From Empedobacter tilapiae (GTDB lineage: Bacteria > Bacteroidota > Bacteroidia > Flavobacteriales > Weeksellaceae), in contig NZ_SRPE01000004.1 in NCBI RefSeq assembly GCF_004785645.1, positions 186,001 through 250,000 of the forward strand: a stretch of DNA of 64,000 nt. The letters are read 5' to 3'. The notes under the pieces are model-generated. The model was not told the DNA's origin and did no database searches. It saw nothing but the letters and a program-made list of their open reading frames with translations. Position 1 is the first letter of the stretch. Each line of letters begins with the position of its first letter. Shown piece after piece: positions 50,474 to 59,116 of this stretch. The position numbers and the translations under genes are program-made.

Positions 50474-50857
50474 ATGAAGAATCTATTGAAATTTTTGGCG
50501 GTAACATTTTTCGCCTTATTTGTATTCACAGCTTGTAATGATGATGACGATCCTGCAAATAACGATTTTTTTGCAGGAACTTACAAAGGAAGTATAAGTT
50601 ATAAAGACGCGAATAATTCATTATCAACTCAAAGTGGTAGTGTGTTTGTAACAAAAATTGCAAGCGGAACAAAGTATAATTTTGCTTTTTCTGATAAAAT
50701 TCCAGATTTAAACGGTGTTGAGTTTGAGAAGAAAGGTGACAATACTTTAGTGAGTGTTGGAGCAGATGAATTATCTTATATTAGAATTGATAATGCTAAA
50801 TTGACAATTCTTTACACAAAAGACGGTAAAACTTGGACTGCAAATGCAACAAGATAA
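50474..50857 (+). CDS. Predicted surface lipoprotein, paralogue of the next gene
   Basis: 127 residues. The signal MKNLLKFLAVTFFALFVFTAC has a lipobox cysteine at residue 21, followed by NDDDDPANND, an acidic run like the surface-export signal of Bacteroidota lipoproteins. The mature domain is beta-rich (FAGTYKGSISYKDANNS..., DNAKLTILYTKDGKTWTANATR) and aligns with the protein at 50954-51331 over its whole length. Its function is unknown. Confidence 0.72.
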   Translation: MKNLLKFLAVTFFALFVFTACNDDDDPANNDFFAGTYKGSISYKDANNSLSTQSGSVFVTKIASGTKYNFAFSDKIPDLNGVEFEKKGDNTLVSVGADELSYIRIDNAKLTILYTKDGKTWTANATR

Positions 50858-50876
50858 TTTTTAGGAATAATAATAG

Positions 50877-50907
50877 AAAAGACGTTCAGTAGTGAGCGTC
50901 TTTTTTT
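50877..50907 (+). terminator. Terminator between the two paralogous lipoprotein genes
   Basis: GACGTTCA / TGAGCGTC stem (one G-U pair) with a GTAG loop at 50881-50900, flanked by A and T runs. Confidence 0.82.
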
Positions 50908-50953
50908 ATACAATATTTTGAGCTGAAAATAGTTAAATATAAAATGATGTTTT

Positions 50954-51331
50954 ATGAGAACGATTGTATGTTTTGCTTCATTATTATTGATGATATTTTC
51001 TTGTAATAATGAGGATGATAGCCAGAATACTATTTATAAAGAAAAATATGAAAGACGATTTATTATTTTTCAAGATTCTTTAGGAGGAATTGTACAAGAT
51101 AGTGGAGTAGTGCAAGTTTCTCAATCTAAGAATTTATATAAATTTGATTTTATCACATCTCAAAAAATTGATCCGATAGAAAATATTCAAATGGAAATGA
51201 CAGGAAGCAATTCGTTAAGAAACGTGGGTTGGACACCAACAAAATTGATTATGCTTTCCAAAGATAGTATAAATATTTCTTACAAAGAAGGAAAACGATA
51301 TTGGTTAGTCAATTCGATTAGTAAAAATTAA
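50954..51331 (+). CDS. Predicted surface lipoprotein, paralogue of the previous gene
   Basis: 125 residues. MRTIVCFASLLLMIFSC, lipobox cysteine at residue 17, followed by NNEDDSQN, again an acidic export-like signal. The alignment to the neighbour covers YKFDFITSQKIDPIENIQME versus YNFAFSDKIPDLNGVEFE, and the ending SKDSINISYKEGKRYWLVNS versus DNAKLTILYTKDGKTWTANA. The two are therefore a diverged tandem duplicate. A terminator separates them, so expression may differ. Confidence 0.7.
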   Translation: MRTIVCFASLLLMIFSCNNEDDSQNTIYKEKYERRFIIFQDSLGGIVQDSGVVQVSQSKNLYKFDFITSQKIDPIENIQMEMTGSNSLRNVGWTPTKLIMLSKDSINISYKEGKRYWLVNSISKN

Positions 51332-51375
51332 TCATAAAAAAAACCACTCAATATTGAGTGGTTTTTTTTATGATT
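51330..51375. terminator. Bidirectional terminator, 46-bp perfect palindrome
   Basis: AATCAT, eight A, CCACTCAAT (51330-51352) is followed without spacer by its exact reverse complement (51353-51375). It lies between the lipoprotein gene and the convergent metK gene and starts within the stop codon of the former. Confidence 0.9.
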
Positions 51376-51387
51376 TAAAATTTCAGA

Positions 51388-52647
51388 TTATAATCCGAAA
51401 GCTGTTTTAATTTGATCTACGAAGTCTAATTTTTCCCAAGTGAATAATTCAACTTCAACTTCAACAACATCTTGTCCATTAGCAGATTCAAAACGTTTTG
51501 AAACCGTTTTTGGTTCTCTACCTAAGTGTCCGTAAGATGCAGTTTCTTTGTAAATAGGGTTTCTTAATTTTAATCTTTGCTCGATAGCGAAAGGCTTCAT
51601 ATCAAAGATTTCAGAAACTTTTGTAGAAATTTCTCCTTCAGTTAACTCAACTTTTTGAGTTCCGAATGTATTTACTAATAAAGAAACTGGAGCAGCAACA
51701 CCAATTGCATATGAAACTTGTACTAAAATTTCGTCTGCAACACCAGCTGCAACTAAGTTTTTAGCAATATGACGTGCAGCATAAGCAGCAGAACGGTCAA
51801 CTTTTGATGGATCTTTTCCTGAGAAAGCACCACCACCGTGTGCACCTTTACCACCGTAAGTATCTACAATAATTTTACGACCAGTTAAACCTGTATCTCC
51901 GTGAGGTCCTCCAATAACGAATTTTCCTGTAGGATTTATATGGTAAGTAATACTATCTGTAAATAAATCGCGTAAATGAACAGGTAATTGTGCCTTAACA
52001 CGAGGAATTAAAATGCTTACTAAATCATTTGTAATTTTATCTCTCATTGCTTCTTCATTCGCGAAGTCATCATGTTGAGTAGAAATTACAATAGTATCAA
52101 TACGAACAGGTTTGTTGTCATTATCATATTCAATTGTTACCTGAGATTTAGCATCAGGACGTAAATATGGCAATAAATCTTTTTCGTATTTGCGGATATG
52201 CGCTAATTCTTTCAATAATCTGTGTGATAAATCTAACGCCAAAGGCATATAGTTTTCAGTTTCGCTTGTAGCATAACCAAACATCATTCCTTGGTCACCA
52301 GCACCTTGCTCTTCGTCAGATTGTCTGTCTACACCTTGGTTAATATCTGGAGATTGCTCGTGAATTGCAGATAAAATTCCACAAGAATTTGCATCAAACA
52401 TATATTCACTTTTTGTATAACCAATTTCAGAAATTGTTTCTCTTGCAACACGTTGTAAATCGATATATGAATTAGATTTAACTTCTCCTGCTAAAACAAC
52501 TTGTCCAGTTGTCACTAATGTTTCGCAAGCTACCTTACTTTTTGCATCAAATGCTAAAAAATGGTCAAGAATTGAATCAGATATTTGATCGGCAATTTTA
52601 TCCGGATGCCCTTCAGAAACTGATTCTGATGTAAATAAATATGACAT
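51388..52647 (-). CDS. metK: S-adenosylmethionine synthetase
   Basis: 419 residues, the normal MetK size. Signatures are [20 protein letters not shown] (methionine/ATP site, 5-24), [12 protein letters not shown] (about 123-134), [21 protein letters not shown] and [19 protein letters not shown] (P-loop). It makes SAM from methionine and ATP. Its leader carries a SAM-II riboswitch (52694-52750), so it should be turned down when SAM is high. The gene is divergent from an Lrp-family regulator. Confidence 0.97.
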   Translation of the reverse strand: MSYLFTSESVSEGHPDKIADQISDSILDHFLAFDAKSKVACETLVTTGQVVLAGEVKSNSYIDLQRVARETISEIGYTKSEYMFDANSCGILSAIHEQSPDINQGVDRQSDEEQGAGDQGMMFGYATSETENYMPLALDLSHRLLKELAHIRKYEKDLLPYLRPDAKSQVTIEYDNDNKPVRIDTIVISTQHDDFANEEAMRDKITNDLVSILIPRVKAQLPVHLRDLFTDSITYHINPTGKFVIGGPHGDTGLTGRKIIVDTYGGKGAHGGGAFSGKDPSKVDRSAAYAARHIAKNLVAAGVADEILVQVSYAIGVAAPVSLLVNTFGTQKVELTEGEISTKVSEIFDMKPFAIEQRLKLRNPIYKETASYGHLGREPKTVSKRFESANGQDVVEVEVELFTWEKLDFVDQIKTAFGL

Positions 52648-52693
52648 TTCTATACTTTTTTATATAATATAAAAGAGGGGAGGAGATAACTGA

Positions 52694-52750
52694 AGTCCTG
52701 TTTTAGCAATTATTTTTATGAGGTTGCAATCAGTCAAATCTTTCCTCTTG
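52694..52750 (-). ncRNA. SAM-II riboswitch in the metK leader
   Basis: The minus-strand RNA contains GAUUUGACUGAUUGCAA (52740-52724) and then, after CCUCAUAAAAAUAAUU, GCUAAAACAGG (52707-52697). These are the conserved elements of the SAM-II (metA-type) aptamer as I remember it, including GAUUUnA, AUUGCAA and GCUAAA. P1 is GAGG (52747-52744) with CCUC (52723-52720); the pseudoknot can form between CUG of the loop and CAG near the 3' end. It begins about 10 bases after the predicted start of transcription and precedes metK by about 50 bases. Confidence 0.82.
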
Positions 52751-52762
52751 ATTTTTCGAGTT

Positions 52763-52770
52763 CAAATATA
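52763..52770 (-). promoter_or_regulatory. metK promoter -7 element
   Basis: TATATTTG on the minus strand matches TAnnTTTG. It places transcription start at about 52757, just ahead of the SAM-II aptamer. Confidence 0.65.
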
Positions 52771-52978
52771 CAATGAATAATATGAATAAAGAAAGAAATT
52801 TAACATTTATTAGTCTGTTAAAGCTATTCATTCAATTCGATAATGAAATATTAAATAGAATAAACATGATGGAATTTAATGATTTGCATAGTTATTTTCT
52901 AAACAAATGTAAATTATTGTTCTTTTTTAGATAATTATTCAAATTATTATTATTACTTTAGAAAAAAATAATTATAAT
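52771..52978. other. Divergent AT-rich regulatory gap between metK and the Lrp-family gene
   Basis: About 200 bases with no supported ORF. It must hold the promoter of the Lrp-family gene and perhaps its own binding sites, but I cannot point to a clear TAnnTTTG element on the plus strand. Confidence 0.35.
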
Positions 52979-53440
52979 ATGAAATTTGATACTCTCGATC
53001 AACAACTACTTATGTACCTACAAGAAAACAGTAAAATTACCTATAAAGAATTATCTGATAAATTAAATCTGTCTTCAACAGCAATCCACGAAAGAATTAA
53101 GAAATTAGAGAAATCTGGAATTGTTTCTAAATATGTTGCGCTTGTGAATAGAAGACTTATAAACAAAGAACTTTTGGTTTTTAGCCATATTAAGCTGCAA
53201 CAACATTCAGCTGATAATATTCGTGTTTTTGAAACTGAAATTCAAAATTTAAAAGAAGTACAAGCTTGTTTTCATGTCAGCGGTGATTATGATTATATTG
53301 TAAAAATGTCTTTTGAAAATATGGACGAATACAGAGATTTTATGGTAAATAAATTAACAACTATAAATGTGATTGGTAGTACTCACAGTACCTTTGTAAT
53401 AGGTGATGTAAAAGATGATACTGCTTATCAATTGATATAA
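52979..53440 (+). CDS. Lrp/AsnC family transcriptional regulator
   Basis: 153 residues: an N-terminal winged helix-turn-helix (about 1-60, LDQQLLMYLQENSKITYKELSDKLNLSSTAIHERIKKLEKSGIV) and a RAM ligand-binding domain (about 65-150, with QACFHVSGDYDYIVKMSFENMDEYRDFM). It probably responds to an amino acid. Its divergent placement from metK and its neighbour msrA suggest methionine as effector, an inference only. msrA starts 13 bases after its stop. Confidence 0.92.
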   Translation: MKFDTLDQQLLMYLQENSKITYKELSDKLNLSSTAIHERIKKLEKSGIVSKYVALVNRRLINKELLVFSHIKLQQHSADNIRVFETEIQNLKEVQACFHVSGDYDYIVKMSFENMDEYRDFMVNKLTTINVIGSTHSTFVIGDVKDDTAYQLI

Positions 53441-53453
53441 AATAAAAACAGAA

Positions 53454-53987
53454 ATGAGTAAGGAGATAGCAGTTTTAGGAGCGGGGTGTTTTTGGTGTGT
53501 GGAAGGAATTTTTAATTCGATAAATGGAGTAGAGGAGGCTATTTCTGGTTTTACAGGAGGAAATGTAGAAAATCCTACTTATCGTCAGGTATGTGATACA
53601 GACACAAATCATGCAGAAGTTGTTGAAGTTACATTTGATAATGAAGTTATTTCGTACAAAGAATTATTAGAGATTTTTTGGAACATTCACAATCCCACTC
53701 ATTTAAATAGACAAGGTAATGATGTTGGAACACAATATCGTTCGAGTATTTTTTACACATCAGAAGATCAAAAAAAGCAAGCTGAAGAATCGTTAAAAGA
53801 GTTTGACAACGGAACTTTATATGAAGATAAATTCGTTACAACAATAGAGTCTTTAGATAAATTTTGGCCAGCCGAAGATTATCATCAAGGTTATTACAAT
53901 GAAAATCCGGATCAGCCATATTGTTCGGCAGTTGTAGGACCAAAAATTGCAAAATTTAAATCTAAGTTCAAACAGATTTTAAAATAA
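53454..53987 (+). CDS. msrA: Peptide-methionine (S)-S-oxide reductase
   Basis: 177 residues. GAGCFWCVEGIFNSINGVEEAISGFTGG carries the catalytic Cys12 (GCFWC, with Cys15), and the family motifs YRQVC, HAEVVEV, NPTHLNRQGNDVGTQYRSSIFY and DYHQGYYNENPDQPYC follow. It repairs oxidised methionine in proteins. It lies next to the Lrp-family gene and close to metK, consistent with methionine homeostasis. No msrB is present nearby. Confidence 0.95.
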   Translation: MSKEIAVLGAGCFWCVEGIFNSINGVEEAISGFTGGNVENPTYRQVCDTDTNHAEVVEVTFDNEVISYKELLEIFWNIHNPTHLNRQGNDVGTQYRSSIFYTSEDQKKQAEESLKEFDNGTLYEDKFVTTIESLDKFWPAEDYHQGYYNENPDQPYCSAVVGPKIAKFKSKFKQILK

Positions 53988-53989
53988 GA

Positions 53990-54011
53990 AAAGCGACCAA
54001 TTGGTCGCTTT
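53990..54011. terminator. Bidirectional terminator after msrA
   Basis: AAAGCGACCAA / TTGGTCGCTTT is a perfect 22-bp palindrome without spacer, between the msrA and helicase genes, which converge. Confidence 0.82.
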
Positions 54012-54015
54012 CATT

Positions 54016-55371
54016 TTATTTTCCTTTTTTGCGTGCTTTCGCTTTTTGTTTTTGCTGACCACGGTTTTTAGGTTTAGATTTTGGTGGTTTACGTTTCGTA
54101 GGACCTCCTAAATTCACCTTTTTATTTTTATCTTTTTTCTCGTGAAATGCAGCACCACGTTCTTCGATTTTTACAGTTGTAAGCTGTTTCATTTTTACAA
54201 CATCTTTCTCAAACTCACGTTTTACAGGATTGATTTTTACTTCCTCTTCAGGGAATGGAATCTCGTAAATCTCTTTATCCATTAATGCTTCAATAGCATC
54301 TAAACGTTCAATTTCTTTTTCAGAAAAATAAGAAATCGCTTCACCTTTTTTATCTGCACGTCCTGTACGTCCAATTCTGTGAATATATTGTTCTGGAACA
54401 TCTGGAATCTCGAAATTGATTACATGTGTAACATCTGGAATATCCAAACCACGAGCCATAATATCTGTCGTAATAATACCTCGGTATTCATCTCTGGTAA
54501 AAGCTTCCATTGTTCTCAAACGATAATTTTGAGATTTGTTAGAATGAATTACACCAAATTCATCTGGATAAATTTCATCTAAATGATTAAAAATTAAATC
54601 AGCATGTTTTTTATTATTTGCGAAAATTAAAACTTTCTCAAATTTTGCTTTGTCTTCTAATTGATGAACAGTTAAATTCAATTTAGTATTGAAGTTCTCA
54701 ACTGGAATAGCCGATTGAGAAATTTTTTCTAAAGGAGTTCCCGAACGAGCCAATGAAATTTCAATAGGATTTTTGAAATATTCGTGCAACATATCATCAA
54801 CCTGATCTGTCATCGTTGCAGAGAATAAAATGTTTTGACGTTTATCGCTCATCATTGTAAATAAATGAATCAGTTGTGGACGAAAACCTAAACTCAACAT
54901 TTCGTCAAATTCATCAACCACTAATTTCTTCATTTCTTTGAATGACAACACATTGTCAATCGCCAAATCTAAGACACGACCTGGCGTTCCAACCAAAATA
55001 TCAACGCCTTCATACATCAATAATTTTTGTGTATTGATGTTTACACCACCATAAATTCCTAAAACACGAACATTGATAAATTCTGTTAATTGCTCTAAAA
55101 TATCGGTAACCTGAACAACTAATTCGCGCGTCGGAACCAAAATAACAATCTTTGGTTGATTCGTTTTAGAGTATTGATAAGTATTCAACAAAGGCAATAA
55201 GTAAGCCATTGTTTTACCTGTACCTGTTTGGGCAATTCCCATTATATCTCGTCCAGAAAGAATCGGTTTGAATGATTTTTCTTGAATTGGAGTAGGGGTT
55301 GTGATATTCAACTTTTCTAAAGCCGAACTCAATTGTTTTGTTAATTCGAAATCCGCGAATGTAGCTTTCAT
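54016..55371 (-). CDS. DEAD-box ATP-dependent RNA helicase
   Basis: 451 residues with the helicase motifs: Q motif (TPTPIQ), AQTGTGKT (Walker A, 48-55), PTRELVVQV, VGTPGRVLDLA, motif II VVDEFDEML (Asp153-Asp156, reading DEFD), ILFSATMTD, IARGLDIPDVTHVINFEIP, and HRIGRTGRADKKGE. A basic Lys/Arg tail (about 400-451) may bind RNA. It unwinds short RNA duplexes in ribosome assembly or decay. DEFD in place of DEAD is a mild change seen in relatives. Confidence 0.9.
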   Translation of the reverse strand: MKATFADFELTKQLSSALEKLNITTPTPIQEKSFKPILSGRDIMGIAQTGTGKTMAYLLPLLNTYQYSKTNQPKIVILVPTRELVVQVTDILEQLTEFINVRVLGIYGGVNINTQKLLMYEGVDILVGTPGRVLDLAIDNVLSFKEMKKLVVDEFDEMLSLGFRPQLIHLFTMMSDKRQNILFSATMTDQVDDMLHEYFKNPIEISLARSGTPLEKISQSAIPVENFNTKLNLTVHQLEDKAKFEKVLIFANNKKHADLIFNHLDEIYPDEFGVIHSNKSQNYRLRTMEAFTRDEYRGIITTDIMARGLDIPDVTHVINFEIPDVPEQYIHRIGRTGRADKKGEAISYFSEKEIERLDAIEALMDKEIYEIPFPEEEVKINPVKREFEKDVVKMKQLTTVKIEERGAAFHEKKDKNKKVNLGGPTKRKPPKSKPKNRGQQKQKAKARKKGK

Positions 55372-55445
55372 TTTGCAAAGATAAGTTTTCTTGATGACTT
55401 CTTAAAAACTCAATGTGCAATCCGTTCAAATTCGTTGAAACTTCG

Positions 55446-55453
55446 TACTTTTG
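55446..55453 (+). promoter_or_regulatory. argS promoter -7 element
   Basis: TACTTTTG followed by C matches TAnnTTTG, 27 bases before the argS ATG. Confidence 0.65.
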
Positions 55454-55480
55454 CATTTCGATTAAGTAAAAAGGAATAAA

Positions 55481-57253
55481 ATGAGTTTAAAACAATACAT
55501 CACGCAGAATGTTTTAGAAGCGATTCAAAACGTTTATCAAATTAACCCTGAATCTGTTGAAATTCAGTTCACAAGGAAAGAGTTTGAAGGTGATTATACA
55601 TTAGTTGTTTTCCCATTAATCAGAACTTTGAAAGGTAAACCAGAAGAAATCGGTGCTAAAATCGGTGAAAATTTGGTTGAAAATAATAAAATTACAGCAT
55701 TCAATGTTGTAAAAGGTTTCTTGAATATGAGTTTAAGTTCAGTAGAATTTCTAGAAAATTTTACTCAAAATGCTCAAAATTCAACTTTTGGAATTACGAA
55801 AGTTGATAAAAATTCGAGAACGGTAATGGTAGAATATTCATCGCCAAATACGAACAAACCTTTGCATTTAGGACATGTTCGTAATAATTTGTTAGGATTT
55901 TCGGTTTCTCAAATCATTGAAGCAGCAGGAAATAATGTGATTAAAACACAAATTATCAATGATCGTGGGATTCACATTTGTAAATCGATGATTGCTTGGG
56001 AAAAATTTGGAAATGGTGAAACGCCAGAATCTGCAAATATGAAAGGCGACCATTTGGTTGGAAAATATTATGTGGAATTTGACAAACATTACCGTCAAGA
56101 AATCAAAGAATTAGAAGCGCAAGGAAAAACGGAAGACGAAGCGAAAAAAGAAGCTCCAATTTTCTTAGAAGCACAAGAAATGCTGCGTCAATGGGAAGCA
56201 CATGAACCAAAAGTTATTGAGCTTTGGCAAAAAATGAACGGTTGGGTGTATGATGGTTTCGCGAAAACGTACAAACGTCTTGGTGTTGCTTTTGACGAAT
56301 ATTTATACGAATCGAATACCTACATTTTAGGAAAAGATATTGTTGAAGAAGGTTTAAACAAAGGTATTTTCTACAAAAGAGAAGATGGTTCTGTTTGGAT
56401 TGATTTGACTGCAGAAGGTTTGGATGAAAAATTAGTTTTACGTTCGGACGGAACTTCAGTTTATATCACGCAAGATTTGGGAACAGCTGTAGAGCGTTTC
56501 AAAAATAATCCAACGTTAGAAGAATTAACGTATGTTGTAGGAAATGAGCAAGATTATCACTTTAAAGTTTTGTTCTTAATCTTGAAAAAATTAGGTTATT
56601 CTTGGGCTGATGCTTTACATCACTTGTCTTACGGAATGGTTGATTTACCAAACGGAAAAATGAAATCTCGTGAAGGAACAGTTGTAGATGCAGATGATTT
56701 GATGCAAGAAGTTTACAATACAGCAAAAGAGATTTCTGAAGAATTAGGGAAATTAGACGGAATGTCTGATGATGAAAAAGCTGAGTTGTACGAAACAATT
56801 GCGATGGGTGCTTTGAAATATTACATTTTGAAAGTAGATCCTAAGAAACGTATTTTATTCGATCCGAAAGAATCTGTCGATTTTAATGGAAATACAGGAC
56901 CATTTATTCAATACACTTTTGCGCGTATTCAGTCTTTATTGAGAAAAGAATCTCCAAAAGAATTTGATGCAAATGCATTAGAATTGAATGCTGCTGAAAA
57001 AGAAATTATTCGTGCATTATACGATTTCGAAGATACAATAGAAAAAGCAGCAACAGAAATGAGTCCAGCTTTGATTGCGAATTATGTGTACGAATTGGTG
57101 AAATTATTTAATTCATTCTACCAAAACAATCCAATCTTGAAAAATGAAGATGAAAACGTGAAAAATTTCCGTTTATATCTTTCTCAATGGGTTGCAAATA
57201 CAATTCAGAATTCGTTACGTTTATTAGGAATTGGTGTTCCAGAAAGAATGTAA
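55481..57253 (+). CDS. argS: Arginyl-tRNA synthetase
   Basis: 590 residues. The class I HIGH motif reads HLGH (129-132, in SSPNTNKPLHLGHVRNN), and the KMSKS-like loop is GKMKSREG. An N-terminal additional domain (about 1-110, FTRKEFEGDYTLVVFP) and a C-terminal anticodon-binding DALR domain (about 470-590, RLYLSQWVANTIQNSLRLLGIGVPERM) complete the enzyme. It charges tRNA-Arg, including the UCU species at 19224. Single gene. Confidence 0.97.
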   Translation: MSLKQYITQNVLEAIQNVYQINPESVEIQFTRKEFEGDYTLVVFPLIRTLKGKPEEIGAKIGENLVENNKITAFNVVKGFLNMSLSSVEFLENFTQNAQNSTFGITKVDKNSRTVMVEYSSPNTNKPLHLGHVRNNLLGFSVSQIIEAAGNNVIKTQIINDRGIHICKSMIAWEKFGNGETPESANMKGDHLVGKYYVEFDKHYRQEIKELEAQGKTEDEAKKEAPIFLEAQEMLRQWEAHEPKVIELWQKMNGWVYDGFAKTYKRLGVAFDEYLYESNTYILGKDIVEEGLNKGIFYKREDGSVWIDLTAEGLDEKLVLRSDGTSVYITQDLGTAVERFKNNPTLEELTYVVGNEQDYHFKVLFLILKKLGYSWADALHHLSYGMVDLPNGKMKSREGTVVDADDLMQEVYNTAKEISEELGKLDGMSDDEKAELYETIAMGALKYYILKVDPKKRILFDPKESVDFNGNTGPFIQYTFARIQSLLRKESPKEFDANALELNAAEKEIIRALYDFEDTIEKAATEMSPALIANYVYELVKLFNSFYQNNPILKNEDENVKNFRLYLSQWVANTIQNSLRLLGIGVPERM

Positions 57254-57271
57254 TCGACTTATAAAATAAAT

Positions 57272-57304
57272 AAAATGCCTCATCAATTTGGTGAGGTATT
57301 TTTT
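57272..57304 (+). terminator. argS terminator
   Basis: AAAATGCCTCATC / GGTGAGGTATTTT stem with two wobble pairs, ending in a T-run 20-50 bases after argS. Confidence 0.8.
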
Positions 57305-57316
57305 TAACTTTACAAT

Positions 57317-57787
57317 ATGAAAATAGGAGATTTACTGAAACAAAAAGATCCTCACGATAAATTTAATTTGAAACGATTTCATGATGCGCAAAGTTTTGTG
57401 TATGATGAAATTTTGATGGAAGTTCATGCAGGAAAAAAGCAAACGAATTGGATTGTTTTTATGTTTCCTCAATTAGTTGGATTAGGTTCGAGTGATTCGT
57501 CATTAGAGTTTTCGATTTCTTCAAAAGAAGAGGCGAGAGCTTTTGTGAAAGATGAAGAGCTTTGGGGAAATTATTTAGAAGTTTTATCTGTATTATTAAT
57601 GCAACATAAAGGCGTAATTCCGCAATTAATTTTCGGAAAAAATGATGCAATGAAACTGAAATCAAGTTTGACATTATTCAATTTTATAGTTCCGAAAGAA
57701 AAAATTATTAAAGATGTTTTGAAGTTTTTTTATGCAGATCAAGTCGATAAAAAAACATTAAGTATATTGAAACAAATGAATAAATAA
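57317..57787 (+). CDS. DUF1810 family protein
   Basis: 156 residues. KFNLKRFHDAQSFVYDEILMEVHAGKKQTNWIVFMFPQLVGLGSS matches the DUF1810 signature (DPFxLxRFVxAQ...YxxAxxExxxGxKxSHWMWFIFPQ), and EFSISSKEEARAFVKD and the C-terminal FYADQVDKKT fit as well. It is a soluble helical protein. Its function is unknown, although relatives are widespread in bacteria. It stands alone between terminators. Confidence 0.88.
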   Translation: MKIGDLLKQKDPHDKFNLKRFHDAQSFVYDEILMEVHAGKKQTNWIVFMFPQLVGLGSSDSSLEFSISSKEEARAFVKDEELWGNYLEVLSVLLMQHKGVIPQLIFGKNDAMKLKSSLTLFNFIVPKEKIIKDVLKFFYADQVDKKTLSILKQMNK

Positions 57788-57817
57788 AAAAATCTCGCAA
57801 TTGCGAGATTTTTTTAT
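57784..57817. terminator. Bidirectional terminator, 34-bp perfect palindrome
   Basis: ATAAAAAAATCTCGCAA / TTGCGAGATTTTTTTAT has no spacer and lies between the DUF1810 gene and the convergent T9SS cargo gene. It starts inside the stop codon of the DUF1810 gene. Confidence 0.9.
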
Positions 57818-57829
57818 GCCTATAATTAA

Positions 57830-59116
57830 TTATTTTTTAATTATTTTTTTAGTTACATCTTTTCCATCAATTGTAGTTTTTAAGATGTAAGTTCCTTTTG
57901 GTAAAACTGAAATATCAATCTGATTTTGATTAGAGTTTAATATTTTTTGTCCTTGCATATTATATAGGATAGAGTTAGAGACAGTACCTTTAGTTTCGAT
58001 ATTAATAAAGTCTGTTGTTGGATTGGGATAAACTTCAAATTTTACTGAATTTATATCAGAAGTTCCTAATTTTGGTAATGATACTAAAAATGAAACTACC
58101 CCTGAATTAGTTTTTCCTAAGCCTACAATTTTAGAACCATCTTTTGAAAGGCCTAATGGTAGTGCAAAAGTAATTCCTAAATCATCATAACCTAGTGATT
58201 TTACATATTCATTTAATTCAATTCGTCCAGTTTTTTCTGTCCAAATAAAACCTTCTCCCATCGCTGCAGGACCAGGCCAAGGTCTATAATAACCTATTAT
58301 TACACTTCCGTCGCTATTTATTGCAGTAGAAGCTCCGTTAAAGTAAAATCCTTGGTTAGGATGTTCTATTTTTTGAACACCAGTTTCTTTGCTGTAGCGC
58401 ATAGCTATATCGTCACCTGTAGCTCCAATCATCCATTTTCCATCACCAGAAATACCTCCTAATTCAAGAACTTCATTTCCATTCTGATCCAAAACTTGAT
58501 GTCTTACACCATCTTCCCAGTATACACCCCAACGATCGAAATCTGTATCATGCCATCCAACAACAGTTCGTCCATCGTTGCTTATTCCATTTGCTCTAGA
58601 ATAATATTCTCCATCAGTTTTTAAATCCACAAATCCTGTATTTTCGCTCCATACAATACCATGAAAACTTCCATCTTTTGTTGCTCCTAATCCTGAAATA
58701 TATTTTCCATCAGCACTCATTCCCCAAACAGAACTTGATTCATTTTCAGAAACTCCACCTAATCCTCCTAAATATTTCCATGCCTTTGTTTCAAGGTTAA
58801 AAATAGACATTTCATTAGCTCCACTAGTAGGATTCATAACCATAACAGCTATTTTTTTTCCATCTGATGTTACTAATGGATGTCCAGAATTAGCTGTGTC
58901 AGCTGCTAATTCCCCCAACAATTGAATTCCATTCTCTTGAGTCCAATAGTAATTATTGTCGACAGTATTTAATGTTACTACTTTACCATCATCTGAAACA
59001 CTATAAGCTGTTTCTCCCGCTCCAATAACATAAACCTGTGCATCAACAAGATTTGCTCCAACAAATAACATTGTTATAGCTACTAAGTTTTTAAGTTTTA
59101 AGTAAACTTTTTTCAT
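57830..59116 (-). CDS. Secreted HAF-repeat protein with T9SS sorting tail
   Basis: 428 residues from the ATG at 59116; the upstream ATG at 59143 would place nine extra residues before the signal peptide. After the signal (MLFVGANLVDAQ), repeats of the form SADGKYISGLGATKDGSFHGIVWSE and SNDGRTVVGWHDTDFDRWGVYWEDG form a beta-propeller-like HAF-repeat domain. The last about 70 residues (FEVYPNPTTDFINIETKG... GTYILKTTIDGKDVTKKIIKK) are a type A T9SS sorting domain. It is exported across the outer membrane by the system that PorX regulates. Its substrate is unknown. Confidence 0.88.
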   Translation of the reverse strand: MKKVYLKLKNLVAITMLFVGANLVDAQVYVIGAGETAYSVSDDGKVVTLNTVDNNYYWTQENGIQLLGELAADTANSGHPLVTSDGKKIAVMVMNPTSGANEMSIFNLETKAWKYLGGLGGVSENESSSVWGMSADGKYISGLGATKDGSFHGIVWSENTGFVDLKTDGEYYSRANGISNDGRTVVGWHDTDFDRWGVYWEDGVRHQVLDQNGNEVLELGGISGDGKWMIGATGDDIAMRYSKETGVQKIEHPNQGFYFNGASTAINSDGSVIIGYYRPWPGPAAMGEGFIWTEKTGRIELNEYVKSLGYDDLGITFALPLGLSKDGSKIVGLGKTNSGVVSFLVSLPKLGTSDINSVKFEVYPNPTTDFINIETKGTVSNSILYNMQGQKILNSNQNQIDISVLPKGTYILKTTIDGKDVTKKIIKK

